Positions 34,306 through 47,245 of a DNA stretch of 64,000 nucleotides are shown in pieces. Origin of the DNA: Fremontodendron californicum (lineage: Eukaryota; Streptophyta; Magnoliopsida; Malvales; Malvaceae); the NCBI GenBank assembly GCA_030761205.1, contig JAULJL010000032.1, positions 5,647,134 through 5,711,133 on the forward strand, read 5' to 3'. Each line of letters starts with the position of its first letter. Position 1 is the stretch's first letter. A program made the translations under genes and the position numbers. Under the pieces are notes generated by a model. It made no database searches. It saw nothing but the letters and a program-made list of their open reading frames with translations, and was not told the origin of the DNA.

Positions 34306-36255
34306 TGTACTAGGAAACAATCTCTACACTAATATATTTCTACTTATGTTTCTCAAAGCATTACAAATAGCTAACATTCATTATTATTCAACTCCACAAC
34401 ACTTACCTCATGTAACCATACTAATACCACACTTACGCCTTTGATCCGCGTAAGGTTTGAAACTCACCATTTTCGTGATTCAAGCAATCTTTCGTGTTTC
34501 AATATCCATATCAATCAACAATGCATATAAGGCAATAACTACCTCCTAGATTAACCTAAATACTCACAGTGTTATTTCGAGTATTAAAGCGGCACTTTCG
34601 TGACTTTGTCGCGATCCCAGGTGAACTCCACGATACGGGTACCTACGACATCGTCAGGATATTCTGTAAATATTTTACAACTACGGGACACTCAAATTCT
34701 CATTATTTATAATAGTTAGTTGCTATCCAAAAAATTTCAGCTTAAAAATTTTTACAAATAAATTCCTACACTTAGCTCGAGTCAAAATTCGGAGCAACAA
34801 TCAACTGAAAAGTTGCTTATACAATAACAATGAAGCTAACGGTGGCCTCAGACAACCAAGGAACGTGGCGACACCATCTCAAGGCAAGCTAGGGTTTCAA
34901 CCAAACTCATTTTAGCCTCTAACTTTTGATTCAAAGCTATTCGATACTAATTTATGGATTAAGGAGACAGAGGAACACCTCCTGTGGCGAAAAAAATGGT
35001 GGCAACATGGTGGTTCACCACCACCAATTTTTATTTTTATTTTTCGACATGGTTTCTCATAGTTAAAGGAAAAATTTTCAAAATATAACATCAAAATCAA
35101 GCTTAGAACATGAAGTTACCTTTGGGTTTGTGAAATCTTTGAAGATTTTGGTGATATGCCTAGTAAACGGAAGAGAGAGAAAGCTTGGAAGCAAGCTTCT
35201 ATGGCTTCCTTTCTTTTTTTCACCCTTTTCTGGTTCCTCCCGTGAAAATTGGGGGAGGAGAAGTCTGATTTTCGGACTTAACAAGTGGGCTATGGTCAAA
35301 TGACCATTTTGCCCCTATTTTGTCTTTTAGTGCCTTAATAGGCCAACATGAAATTTTAACGTTCGGAAGCCCGTTTTTCACTTTTCTTGACACGGATATG
35401 TTCCAAATATGACGATATACTGATCTACATGTTCGGATAATTTTTTTTGATATCCCGAAACCCAAATCCGGGCCTCGGAGCGCCAACGGGTCAATATTTT
35501 GACTTTTTCGGTTTTAGCTCCGATTTTTGTTCTGATTTCACCAGTAGCTTTCTAACATCATTTTATGTCTATATTAATCTATTGATCCATTTAAAACCTT
35601 TTTCGGACCTTCCCGCGATTAGTTTTCGGTTTTCATTCCTTTAGGTTACTTAAGGACTAATCCGATTTCAACTCCGTTTTTGACTTTTCTTGTCATATTC
35701 ATAATCCTCATATGTTATAACATATGTCCATGTGTTCGATTAGTTTCAAAAAAATTCCGAACCATGTTTTTACGGCAATTTACGTTAAATTCACTAAATG
35801 ACGAATTAGACGATTTTAGCTATCGGATTTTATTTTAATGTCCAATTTTTGATCTAGACATCATATTATGATCCTATAGGATCACTTAGTCCATTGGTAC
35901 CATTTACGGACTAAAAACAAAATATTTGGTAAAATTACCAAAATACCCCTGTTCACATTTTATCGATTTTTCTGTCGATTCATGTTCTAACACTCTCAAA
36001 TAATGTTATATCACATATCAACACGATGTGAAGTTAACTTATCACATTTCAAAGACTTTCTCCTATCCCGACTTTTAGTCAATTTGGGGTTAAATCACTT
36101 AATCACTCGATTAAACCCCCAACTCTACAATTTATCATACAACATGTGTACCACATGGTAGCCCATCCTTTCTGTAGGCATTTCAAAGTTTAACCTCGAG
36201 CCATCCGCATGTTATAATTGTCTCGAATTGATCTCGTACTTACGAGAGTCTTACA

Positions 36256-36270
36256 ATTCTTCCCCCCTTA
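36256..36270 (-). other. polypurine tract of the chromovirus-type element
   Basis: The minus strand reads TAAGGGGGGAAGAAT directly before the 3' LTR. Just upstream is AATTCGAGGACGAATTTT, the hallmark end of Tekay/Del-type pol. Confidence 0.85.
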
Positions 36271-37200
36271 ATAAAATTCGTCCTCGAATTTTGCATAAAG
36301 TCAACTTATATAAAAGTACAAGCACTATCTTTGGCTGTATCACATGAAAATCGTCTGACATGAATCTCCACATCATAAGTACATGAAACACAGAGTATAC
36401 ACCACTCATCTCAGGTGATAGGTCTCACTCAATATCTGAAATGGTCTGATATACCTTGGACTCAGCTTGACTCATCCGCCAAAGCTCATAACACTCTTGA
36501 AAGGTGAAACTTTCAAGAATACTTAGTCACATGCTATCGGCATACGACTTTTGCCTACTCTAGCAGTTACTAATATATCTTTGATTAACTACACCTTTTT
36601 CTAGGTGTACTGTACCATATCTGAACTGAACAACTGATATCCTCCTGTCTTAAATTAACTGACAGGATATTGGCACATCCGGCCATACAATGTCTCGGTC
36701 CTAGTTTTGCAATGATCAATAATAAATACACTCAGATCGTAATCCCAAATAATCAATAAGATAAGCCCGAAACTAGATCGAAATACTAGAAATGGTATCA
36801 TTTGAATACTATACTGAAAACTGTTAATATATACAAACTCAATCAATGATAGGTATCGATCCCGATTCTCTTCCGAATCTAGTATATTAACACATAACAT
36901 GTCCTCAAGGACTGTTCATCTGTCCGTAAATTAAATACGGTACTAAATCGCAACTGTATTTCAGAAGCTACCTGGAATGATCTCCAGAATTTAACTATAA
37001 ACTTGATGTCTCAATCAAGTACAATAAACAACAAAACTTCACGAAGACCCAATCTGGTCTAAAAGAGCCTAGCACACTGACTTATGTTATACGTAATTTA
37101 ACCAGAATTAAGTGTGCTAATTTAGTTAGTCTATCAACAATCACTCAAATAAAATCACATTCCTTGCCTACCTTAGACAAGCCTATATCTAGGCCCCATA
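36262..37200 (-). pseudogene. integrase / C-terminal pol remnant
   Basis: Scattered pol words remain in several minus-strand frames with many stops. IVDRLTKLAHLILVK near 37140-37090 is the integrase core start. RYLSLIEFVYINSFQYSIQM and LYGRMCQYPVS at 36860-36655 are a later core part with an extra segment between. VSPFKSVMSFGG and KLSPRYIRPFQILSE near 36510-36430 are the GPY/F region, and NSRTNFIKGGRIVR is at the very end. The order is right for a Tekay-like integrase. It cannot be functional. Confidence 0.75.
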
Positions 37201-38880
37201 ATGACTTTATCTCAATCCCATTATTATGTATTCAACTTTATAACCTATTGAATCTCATTATTGTATATTAAACTCTGTAGCATTACTGTTGGCTTCTGAT
37301 GCTTAGCTTAAACCTATTAGCATAGTAAACATTTAATCACCACTCCGTAACAATGTGTTCCATACTCTATCACTATTATAACTATTTAAACTCACGATAA
37401 ATCATAACTTTATCGAGATAAAACACATAAGAAAAAATTGGGTGCCACTTCGAGGATTTTACCTCGAGCACCTTTTATCTCGAGGACTATTAATCGATTA
37501 TATAAATGGGGGGTTTCCTTTACTATTAACTATCAGTGATATTTTAAAACATTGCCATAATATTGGCTTTATCCAATGATAGAAAAATAAAATACTCATA
37601 GTCTTTTAATATTTCCAAAATCAATCCTGTTTCAATCAATTTTTTTTTCTTTGATTACACTATACTTTCGCTGCATAGCTCTGACTTATTCTTTCAACTA
37701 TACATGCTTAATAAATAACATTGTGTCTCGTACGTTCACTACATTCGTTCAATAAACCATTCATTTATACCATATAAATAGATGTAACTTCAGACCAACA
37801 CTATCATCAAATTATACTCAAGTATCCCCTGCACCGAGTCCCGTATACTATATAATTTTAGACAAAGTCTATAGTATCTGTATAAATTTGCATACAGTTT
37901 GCGATATCAACACACGTCCCGGGCATAGCCCGTAATAGCATTAAACATTTTGAATACAATTTAAATGTTAAATAACCAGTACTAGGGCAATATGTCTCAA
38001 TCACGTACAATAACCAGAAAACTCTATATTTCACATAGTCGCGAGATTAATGTGATAATTCATGATTAAATCCATCACATCTCGTTCCACGTGCTAGCAC
38101 ATAACCCGGACAAAGTTCGTGTGGTGATGATCTGCCAGGCATAGCCCCTCATGTCATCTAAGATATATGATGATCTCCGCCTGTTAAGGCCCATCATCTT
38201 AAACTCAAGAACTAGTGCGAGAATGAAATCTCAAAACTCCCTGGTGCACAGGGAAAACTTAAACATCCCCATCCGTATATTTATCCGTATAGATTACTAC
38301 TAGGCAACAACAACCATATAATCAATATAACCCACTTAGAAACTATACTAGGCTATCATGACTATACCATCAGTTTTATCTGCCTAGGCACGCTACTAGG
38401 CTAGCCACAATAAATATACATCAATCTTACGACATTGGAATCCATGCCAAATCATATTCTTATCTTGGTTACTTAGGATCTTACAAGGCTATATATTTTC
38501 ATTCAAGCATTAAACCAAAAACCTTGTAGACATAATAATCGCCTTCCTCCTAGGCATTTTCACAAGCACCTTGTGTGTGATTTATAATCCAACTTAAAAT
38601 ATATCCTTTAGCACTCAAATATTAGCCAGCCTACAAGTTCAGTTTAATATCCAACCACCACCATTTCACAACATCCTCAACATCAATAACAAATATCGAA
38701 ACTAGGTTAAAATACTTCAAAGTTTCTTGAAATACAACTCAATACATAGTGCTCAAATTAAATAAAATCAGTTTGCCAAAATCTGACTAAAGTTATACCT
38801 GTCACCATGGCAGTAGATGCAAAATCACGGGCTTGTCCTTTATTGCCCATAGTATCTTCTCTGCCCACAGACTGTTGTTC
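37200..38880 (-). other. decayed interior of the chromovirus-type element
   Basis: The stretch where protease, RT and RNase H would lie has no recognisable motif and no long frame in any direction. It is shorter than a complete pol, so it is probably deleted and decayed. Confidence 0.45.
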
Positions 38881-38886
38881 CCTACC

Positions 38887-39840
38887 CTAGGAACCCTGAC
38901 CCGTCTGTAATTCTACTAACCCTGCTGATTGCCCTGGATATGCTATAGCTGGATGTGGAGCTCGCACTGATGGGGATAAACCTGGACCTAATGGGCAATC
39001 TCTCCTGAAATGCCCTGGCCTGCCACATCTATAACATACACCAGTAGATCTCCTCCTCCAACTACTGACTTCTCTATCCCTCAACATCCATGATTCTAGG
39101 GTTGTTCTAACCCTTAGTCCATATGGCCTTGTTTGCCTAGATATTTGTCTTTCATATCTCGCTCTCTCCTGTGACCTATCCTCGAATCGCCTTAACCTCT
39201 CGTATTCATGAATTCCTAAATCCCTTTCATTTTCTGGTAAAAATTCTCGAAGAAGCTCAACACTAAATTCTGACCACTCGAGGGGAGGGTCATCAATCCA
39301 CCTTCTGGCTACTAAAGATATATAACATGCATGTGCCCTACCATACAACTGAAATCTCTCTAATTGTATGGCTCTAGTCGGCGAGCACCCTAAGCCTACA
39401 CACCGTTGGCCGTACTCTTTTAAAAACCTTCTAGGATCAAAATCGAATTCCACCCCTGCAAAACTAGGTGGTAATGTTCCTCCGAAGTAGGTAAGGTTAT
39501 ATGTTGATAGGGTGTATGTTATTCCAACAACAACTCATTACTAACAACACCTGGTTGAAGAAATTTGGTCGAACAATCGTGGCTGTCATTGTTCTATCAC
39601 CAGCCCTACCAGGGCCTGAATATATTAAAATGTTATGTTTACCATATCCAATAACTATTCATATGTGTCGTCATCTAATACTACTCCAGCAATCCTATCT
39701 ATTTCCCTAGTAGCAGACCTACTACTATCCTCACTCTGGCCTCTAACCTCAAGGCCAATAAAAATATTATCCAGGACCTCAAGCTCTCGGTCCCCCAGTA
39801 CGTCTCTATATCTATGAGATCGTGATCGTGACAACATCAT
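38887..39840 (-). pseudogene. gag of the chromovirus-type element
   Basis: Starts MMLSRSRSHRYRDVLGDREL at 39840 and is open to 39655. After a break it is open again from 39453 to 38887 in the same frame. The second part has RRFLKEYGQRCVGLGCSPT, LVARRWIDDPPLEWSEF and LREFLPENERDLGIHEYERL, typical of the gag core. Then comes one CCHC zinc knuckle (CYRCGRPGHFRRDC) and a Pro-rich tail. The break between 39655 and 39453 removes the end of the N-terminal domain. Intact members of the family probably supplied Gag in trans. Confidence 0.8.
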
Positions 39841-40043
39841 ATTTAGAAAATAAAAATATTGTCAGTAATTCCACAATGTTCTCGACACAATTCTATATAT
39901 ACTAGCTGGCTTATAGATTAACCGGTGTAACCGCATGTGACGATGGACATCTGTAGGGGCAGTACAGTACTTACAAATACCCTAAGATAACCTGTAAGCA
40001 ATGCACTACTATCCTACCCTTTTTGCAGTCACTGACCTCTAGA

Positions 40044-40059
40044 CCATGCTCTGATACCA
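40044..40059 (-). other. primer binding site, initiator tRNA-Met type
   Basis: The minus strand reads TGGTATCAGAGCATGG, complementary to the 3' end of the initiator Met tRNA, the usual PBS of many plant LTR elements. Four bases separate it from the LTR. Confidence 0.9.
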
Positions 40060-40063
40060 CCTT

Positions 40064-41602
40064 TGTCACACCCCAAATTCAGGGCATGTGACCGGCTAGA
40101 GACAAGGTATGCCCCAGTCTCCGAAGCCTGACTATATTTATTAAACCAAATTAAAGAAAATTTTGGCATAATCTCGCCCTACATGGGCGTTTGCCACTCA
40201 ATCATCAACATTCACAATGTAATAATTCATCAACACATGACATCTCGGTTTGGACGCCTCCGATAGGGAGTAACCGAAATGCCCCGCAGCAGACTCAACC
40301 TTTATGACATCTTATTCACAAACACACATTTTTACTATATCATAATAAAATGAACATCACCATGTCATACCAGGCCTCTAAGATTGATATACATCATACA
40401 TCACTTAATTACATCCGCTTATAAATATACAGAACATATTCAACATACACAAAATACAGAGGACCCATGATACCCTAGTGACTGCAAAATATACCCTACC
40501 ATCGCCACTGCTTAACACATCTTGGGTCAATTCGTTCACCACAAGTATGTGAGCAGCTAGCTATCCGGAATATGAGAAGAGCTAGGTCTCTTAGAATCTG
40601 AAAAAAAATTGAAAATAAACAAAGTGAGTCGAAAAACTCAGTGAGCATAAGGTAACTAGGAAGAGTACTTGGAAATTTCATGTTTCCTTTCTTAACCATT
40701 AAAGCATAAACATGACATATCAAGTACGACTAATTAACCAAAAAGTAATATTTAAATATTGTTCCGGGACTTATAAAAATCATTTGTCCCATATGAAATC
40801 TTCTATACTGAGTGTTGAATATAAATAAGCCATTGGCTAGCCTAACTTGATAGCCAAAAATATTTAACAATCGATTTTACGTGTATACCTCCACAATTAT
40901 TAATGAAGAATTTCTCATGTCTATATCATCAAAACATCCCGGACTTATACCAGTCCGTAATATTTGTCATCGTAGACTATCTTGTCCATATCATCCCGGA
41001 CTCATCTTGCCCGTACAACAATAGCATCCCGGACATCACCCTATCCGTACAATAATAGCATCCCGGACTTCACCTTGTCCGTACAATATTAGCATCCCGG
41101 ACATCACCCTGTCCGTACAATAATAGTATCCCGGACTTCACCTTATCCGTACAATATTAGCATCCCGGACATCACCCTGTCCGTACAATAATAGCATCCC
41201 GGACTTCACCTTGTCCGTACAATATTAGCATCCCGGACATCACCCTGTCCGTATAATAATAGTATCCCGGACTTCACCTTATCCGTACAATATTAGCATC
41301 CCGGACATCACCCTGTCCGTACAATAATAGCATCCCGGACTTCACCTTGTCCGTACAATATTAGCATCCCGGACATCACCCTGTCCGTATAATAATAGTA
41401 CCCCATACATCACCCTGTCCGTATAATAATAGCATCCCGGACATCACACTGTCCGTATAATAATAGTATCCCAGACATCACCCTGTCCGTATAATAATAG
41501 CATCCCGGACATCACACTGTCCGTATAATAATAGTATCCCAGACATCACCCTGTCCGTATAATAATATCAACATGATATATTAACTCTCTTATATCGTGG
41601 AG

Positions 41603-41633
<31 letters not shown>

Positions 41634-43584
41634 CTGTACTAGGAAACAATCTCTACACTAATATATTTCTACTTATGTTTCTCAAAGCATTACAAATAGC
41701 TAACATTCATTATTATTCAACTCCACAACACTTACCTCATGTAACCATACTAATACCACACTTACGCCTTTGATCCGCGTAAGGTTTGAAACTCACCATT
41801 TTCGTGATTCAAGCAATCTTTCGTGTTTCAATATCCATATCAATCAACAATGCATATAAGGCAATAACTACCTCCTAGATTAACCTAAATACTCACAGTG
41901 TTATTTCGAGTATTAAAGCGGCACTTTCGTGACTTTGTCGCGATCCCAGGTGAACTCCACGATACGGGTACCTACGACATCGTCAGGATATTCTGTAAAT
42001 ATTTTACAACTACGGGACACTCAAATTCTCATTATTTATAATAGTTAGTTGCTATCCAAAAAATTTCAGCTTAAAAATTTTTACAAATAAATTCCTACAC
42101 TTAGCTCGAGTCAAAATTCGGAGCAACAATCAACTGAAAAGTTGCTTATACAATAACAATGAAGCTAACGGTGGCCTCAGACAACCAAGGAACGTGGCGA
42201 CACCATCTCAAGGCAAGCTAGGGTTTCAACCAAACTCATTTTAGCCTCTAACTTTTGATTCAAAGCTATTCGATACTAATTTATGGATTAAGGAGACAGA
42301 GGAACACCTCCTGTGGCGAAAAAAATGGTGGCAACATGGTGGTTCACCACCACCAATTTTTATTTTTATTTTTCGACATGGTTTCTCATAGTTAAAGGAA
42401 AAATTTTCAAAATATAACATCAAAATCAAGCTTAGAACATGAAGTTACCTTTGGGTTTGTGAAATCTTTGAAGATTTTGGTGATATGCCTAGTAAACGGA
42501 AGAGAGAGAAAGCTTGGAAGCAAGCTTCTATGGCTTCCTTTCTTTTTTTCACCCTTTTCTGGTTCCTCCCGTGAAAATTGGGGGAGGAGAAGTCTGATTT
42601 TCGGACTTAACAAGTGGGCTATGGTCAAATGACCATTTTGCCCCTATTTTGTCTTTTAGTGCCTTAATAGGCCAACATGAAATTTTAACGTTCGGAAGCC
42701 CGTTTTTCACTTTTCTTGACACGGATATGTTCCAAATATGACGATATACTGATCTACATGTTCGGATAATTTTTTTTGATATCCCGAAACCCAAATCCGG
42801 GCCTCGGAGCGCCAACGGGTCAATATTTTGACTTTTTCGGTTTTAGCTCCGATTTTTGTTCTGATTTCACCAGTAGCTTTCTAACATCATTTTATGTCTA
42901 TATTAATCTATTGATCCATTTAAAACCTTTTTCGGACCTTCCCGCGATTAGTTTTTGGTTTTCATTCCTTTAGGTTACTTAAGGACTAATCCGATTTCAA
43001 CTCCGTTTTTGACTTTTCTTGTCATATTCATAATCCTCATATGTTATAACATATGTCCATGTGTTCGATTAGTTTCAAAAAAATTCCGAACCATGTTTTT
43101 ACGGCAATTTACGTTAAATTCACTAAATGACGAATTAGACGATTTTAGCTATCGGATTTTATTTTAATGTCCAATTTTTGATCTAGACATCATATTATGA
43201 TCCTATAGGATCACTTAGTCCATTGGTACCATTTACGGACTAAAAACAAAATATTTGGTAAAATTACCAAAATACCCCTGTTCACATTTTATCGATTTTT
43301 CTGTCGATTCATGTTCTAACACTCTCAAATAATGTTATATCACATATCAACACGATGTGAAGTTAACTTATCACATTTCAAAGACTTTCTCCTATCCCGA
43401 CTTTTAGTCAATTTGGGGTTAAATCACTTAATCACTCGATTAAACCCCCAACTCTACAATTTATCATACAACATGTGTACCACATGGTAGCCCATCCTTT
43501 CTGTAGGCATTTCAAAGTTTAACCTCGAGCCATCCGCATGTTATAATTGTCTCGAATTGATCTCGTACTTACGAGAGTCTTACA
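40064..43584 (-). repeat. 5' LTR of the chromovirus-type element (3521 bp)
   Basis: Essentially identical to 32721-36255, including the 34-bp hairpin array (about 40930-41568). One substitution was noticed, plus the shorter TA run. Confidence 0.92.
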
Positions 43585-43589
43585 AAAAC

Positions 43590-45645
43590 CCTCTATTACA
43601 TAATAAAATAACAAGAAATCATATGAAAAAATGAGCAAAATCAGCATAGAAAAAAAAAAAAAAAAAAAAAAATGCAAGAGTTAGGTGCCAAAAGGCTACC
43701 TTTCAAAGCTATCTTTCAAGCTTCATTCTCTTCTAAATTTTTCTTTGCTTTTCTACCACTTAGCTATTGCTCAGCAATGAAAAAACTCAGCCAAAAGAAC
43801 CCCCTAAAATCAAAATACTCCCCCCTCTAAATAGTGCTAGCTGAATGGCCCTAATTTTGAAAGGATGTTGACATTTTTTTTTTTTAGCTAGCAAGATCCA
43901 AATGCGACTAATCAAATATGCTAAAAAATGTGAAATTACAACCATAAGATGAAGTGATCAGCTCCTAACAATAATAGCTGGCTTAGAATATGTAACCATA
44001 ATGTTGACATCCTTCCTCTTCATTCATTTGACCATGTGGCAAGATCACAAAGGCTCAATCAAATAAAGGTACCATTTTGCTATCCAATTTTGGCCTTTGG
44101 ATGAAAGAACTCAGCCAGCCTTCCCCTTTACATGGGCTGGCCGAATGGCCCTTCAAATTCCATCCACTTCTTTTATTTTTTAAATTGCAAAAATGGTCCT
44201 CTTCAGTTTTTTTGATAAAATTGCACTTTAGCCTCCCAAACTTGATTAAATTGCAAACACACTCCAAATCCGGATTTTCTTTTTCCAATACTTCCTAAAT
44301 AGTATAAAATTGAGTTTTGAAAGTTTTCATAATTTTTTGAGGTCGTTTCCTATTTTTCTCGGATTTATCTTCTGGAATTTCGGTTTAATGCCTCCCAAAT
44401 TTGGGCTTTTTCAATTGAGCTCCGATTTTGTATTTTTCTTGGCCAATCTCTTACAAATAATATAAAATTGAGATATGGAAGTTTTCATAATTTTTCGAGC
44501 TCATTTGCTATTTTTCCCAGATTTATCTTCTGGAATTGCAGCTTAGTGCACCCGAACTTTGTCATTTTTCAAATGAGCTCCGATTCTGGATTTTTATTCG
44601 CCAATCTATTCCAAATAATATAAAATTGAGATCTGTAAATTTTCATAATTTTTTGAGCTCATTTCCTATTTTTCCCGAATTTATCTTCTCAAATTTCAAC
44701 TTAGTGAACCCGAACTTTTCCATTTTTCAAATGAGCTCCGATTCCGGATTTCTCTTCGCCGATCTCTTCCAAATAACATAAAACTCAGATCTGGAGGTTT
44801 TCATAATTTTCTGAGCTCGTTTCCTATTTTTCTCAGATTTTCCAAAATTGCCCTTTAATCCTTGAAACCTCAGTTTTACTCAAAACAGGTCTGATTTCCA
44901 GATTTTCTTTTTCCATTGCCTTTGTTATATATTGAATTGGAATTGGTTCGAGAATGCCCAATTTTTAAGATCAAATTCTCCTCCGATTTGATTTTTCCTT
45001 CCTCTTTTTTTTTTGTTTTTCCTCCAACCGGCTCTTTTCTCAGAATTACTTCAAACTGAGCATTGGACTGTCTTTGTTTACTCACTCCTCTTCAATTAGG
45101 GGCTTTAATTTTATCGAATCGGGTCATTTCTGCAATTTTCCCTAATTTCGCAAAATTCATCAAAAACCCTAATTTCCAGTTTCCTTCCAAATTGACCTTC
45201 CTTTGATTTTGCTTTCAAATGGCCTTTCCAATACCCGTAGTCATTGATTATATTCCATTCGGAAACTCCAATTTCGACCAATTTGATCGTTTAAGCATTT
45301 TTCCCCAAATTTACCGAATTAGGGTTTCCTTTCCAGTGAATCTCCATAACCCATCTTCCGGACTCCATATTTGTCGTTGTAGACCTCGGATTATCAAAAT
45401 TCTTTCATCATTGTTCAATTAAACTTTGAATCTTGATTTTGAATAAGGGTTGACTTTTCTAGTAATTGACTTGTCGGGTTGACTTTTTCGATGTTGACTT
45501 TTTCCAGATTGACTTTTTATGCTTGACCTCTTATACAAAGTCTTGGAGTATCACCTGCAGGATGAGAAAAGACTTTCTGCATTCTAAAACATCATCAGGA
45601 AGAAATTATCTGATTTAGGGGTCCGGACAGAATTAGGTGTCTACA
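43590..45645 (-). repeat. 5' LTR of the Ogre-like element, outer part
   Basis: Continues the LTR split at 32720. It contains the four 160-bp tandem units (about 44285-44800) seen at 10940-11470 in the 3' LTR. It ends GTCTACA and is followed by the TSD ATACC. The purine run at 43651-43671 is a homopolymer expansion. Confidence 0.85.
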
Positions 45646-45650
45646 ATACC

Positions 45651-46084
45651 CAAACTAACCCCCCAACCCCCTTAATACCTATGCTTAGTTGTCAACTAAG
45701 TATGGATTTAAAATTCTTAATTCTCTTTCTCCATACATTTTAGGGATTGTTTTTGTAGTAAGTAATAGACTAGTAATATCATTTTGAATTAATTTTGGTT
45801 AACAAATTAAGTAACTGTGTAACTATTTCATTTAAAAGTAACAAAAAAATTAATATTATATATATGGTAAGAAAATATGTTACAAATAACAAAATATGTA
45901 ACTGTAACAATATTATTATTATTATTATGTATTGTATTCTATCTAATAAAAATATTAAAAATCGTAATTTGTTTTTTTTTAGAAAGTGTAAATGTATAAA
46001 AAATTAATAATATTATTTTTTTATTATCTTATTTAAAAATATATATAAAATGAATTGCAGAAACTATTATGGAGCTAACACGTG
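45651..46084. other. loop of the foldback-like element, no gene
   Basis: Begins with a C-rich stretch (CCAAACTAACCCCCCAACCC) and then becomes AT-rich. It would join directly to 7280 if the Ogre-like element were absent. No coding region is supported. Confidence 0.4.
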
Positions 46085-47245
46085 GCATTTTTTTAGGAGG
46101 AAGAAAAGAACGGAAAGAAAAGAAAAGAAAAGAGAACAAAAAAAAAAAAAAGAGAAAGGAAAGGAAAGGAAAGAGGAAGAGAAAGAGAAAAAAAAAAATG
46201 AGAAAAAATTGTATATTTGTGTTCGTATTTTTTTTTTTCAAAGTATTATGAATTTATATAAATTTTTATACATTAATAATTCATTTTATGTATATTTTGA
46301 CACGTTCGTGTATTCGTGTGGTGTTCATGTTATTTTTTGTATTGTGTTTTAATCATTTTTCTTATGTTATGTTCATATTTTGTCTAAATTCATCTCATAT
46401 TTTGCATAGTTTGTCATTGTGATTCAATTTAGAGAAAAAATTGTGTGTTCGTGTCGTGTCTTAATTCAAGACATATTTTGCATAATTTATCATAGTGATT
46501 CATTTTAAAGAAAATTTTGTATGTTCGTGACATGTTCGTGTTATTTTTTTGTGTTTAAAGTATTATAAATTTTTACACGTTAATAACTTGTTTTATGTAT
46601 TTTTTGACACGTTCGTCATTCGTGTCGTGTTTATATTATTTTTCGTGTTGTATTTTAATTATTTTTTTTATGTTGTATTCGTGTCGTGTTTCAATTCATT
46701 TCATTTCATATTTTGCATAGTTTGTCATTGAGATTCAATTTAGAGAAAAATTTGTGTGTTCGTGTCCTATCTCAATTCATGACGTATTTTGCATAATTTC
46801 TCATAGTGATTCAATTTAGAGAAAAATTTATATATTCGTGACGTGTTCGTGTTCATGTTCATGTTCATGTTAATTTTTTATGTGTTCAAAATATTATAAA
46901 TTTATATAAATTTTTACGCATTAATAATTCGTTTTATATAGATTTTGACACGTTTGTGTATTCGTGTCATGTTCATGTTATTTTATGTGTCGTGTTTTAA
47001 TTATTTTCTCATGTTGTAGTTGTGTCGTGTCTCAATTCATCTCATATTTTGCATAATTTATCATAGTGATTCAATTTTAACTCTAAATTAATTTACTTAA
47101 GATATTAAAACATAAAAAAAAAATTTAAATAAATGATAGTTATTTAATATGATTCAATTTAAATTTATTTATGATTATTAATTTAATTAAAAAATTTTAT
47201 AAATATTAAAAAAAATTCTCAAGCGAAACTGGTGAAGAATTCTAG
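46085..47245. repeat. right arm of the foldback-like element
   Basis: Starts with a long purine tract (46089-46206), the complement of the pyrimidine tract at 7218-7280. It then carries three or more modules with TTTTGACACGTTCGTGTATTC and GTTCATGTTATTTT, the reverse complement of the left arm. The outer end (reverse complement CTAGAATTCTTCACCAGTTT) loosely matches the left end CTAGATAATGTTCGTGCTTC. Confidence 0.6.

Larger units (their letters stand above)
32721..36255 (-). repeat. 3' LTR of the chromovirus-type element (3535 bp)
   Basis: Plus strand starts TGTCACACCCCAAATTCAGG and ends GAGAGTCTTACA. It includes the hairpin minisatellite at 33590-34225 and the (TA)n run at 34262-34304. Short open frames in it (for example 33153-33380, 34912-35486) are repeated in the other LTR and do not resemble known proteins. 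Confidence 0.92.
32721..43584 (-). mobile_element. chromovirus-type (Tekay/Del-like) Ty3 element, non-autonomous
   Basis: LTRs of 3535 and 3521 bp (32721-36255 and 40064-43584), perfect TSD AAAAC (32716-32720 and 43585-43589), PBS TGGTATCAGAGCATGG (initiator Met tRNA type) and a G-rich PPT. The interior is 3.8 kb and holds a gag with a zinc knuckle and decayed C-terminal integrase pieces. Protease, RT and RNase H are gone. By eye the LTRs differ by one base (35622 versus 42950 area) and a (TA)n length change. This is the youngest insertion in the window. Confidence 0.93.
7286..45645 (-). mobile_element. Ogre-like non-autonomous LTR retrotransposon, with two nested insertions
   Basis: LTRs of about 5.0 kb lie at 7286-12317 and at 29734-32720 plus 43590-45645. 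A perfect 5-bp TSD ATACC flanks the element (7281-7285 and 45646-45650). The LTRs start TGTYGCAACC and end GTCTACA. A PBS-like TGGCGACTCCACTGGAGA sits inside the right LTR and a purine tract inside the left LTR, so the element reads on the minus strand. Its own interior (29733 to 23593 plus 15556 to 12318, about 9.4 kb) has two gag-like regions and minisatellites, but no protease, RT or integrase that I can see. Very long LTRs, this PBS type and this gag type fit the Ogre/Tat group. The LTRs differ at several percent of sites, so it is the oldest LTR element here with both ends. Confidence 0.85.

Noticed and set aside
34912..35486. Open frames conserved between 34912-35486 and 42241-42815
   Set aside because: The conservation is due to the two LTRs being almost identical. 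The frames are short, overlapping and resemble nothing known.
36655..36900. 81-residue frame that could pass for a novel gene
   Set aside because: It contains integrase words (LIEFVYINSFQYSIQM, LYGRMCQYPVS) in the right order and is a piece of the chromovirus-type pol.
46050..46352. Lys/Glu-rich frame of 100 residues
   Set aside because: It comes from the purine tract of the foldback arm (46089-46206).
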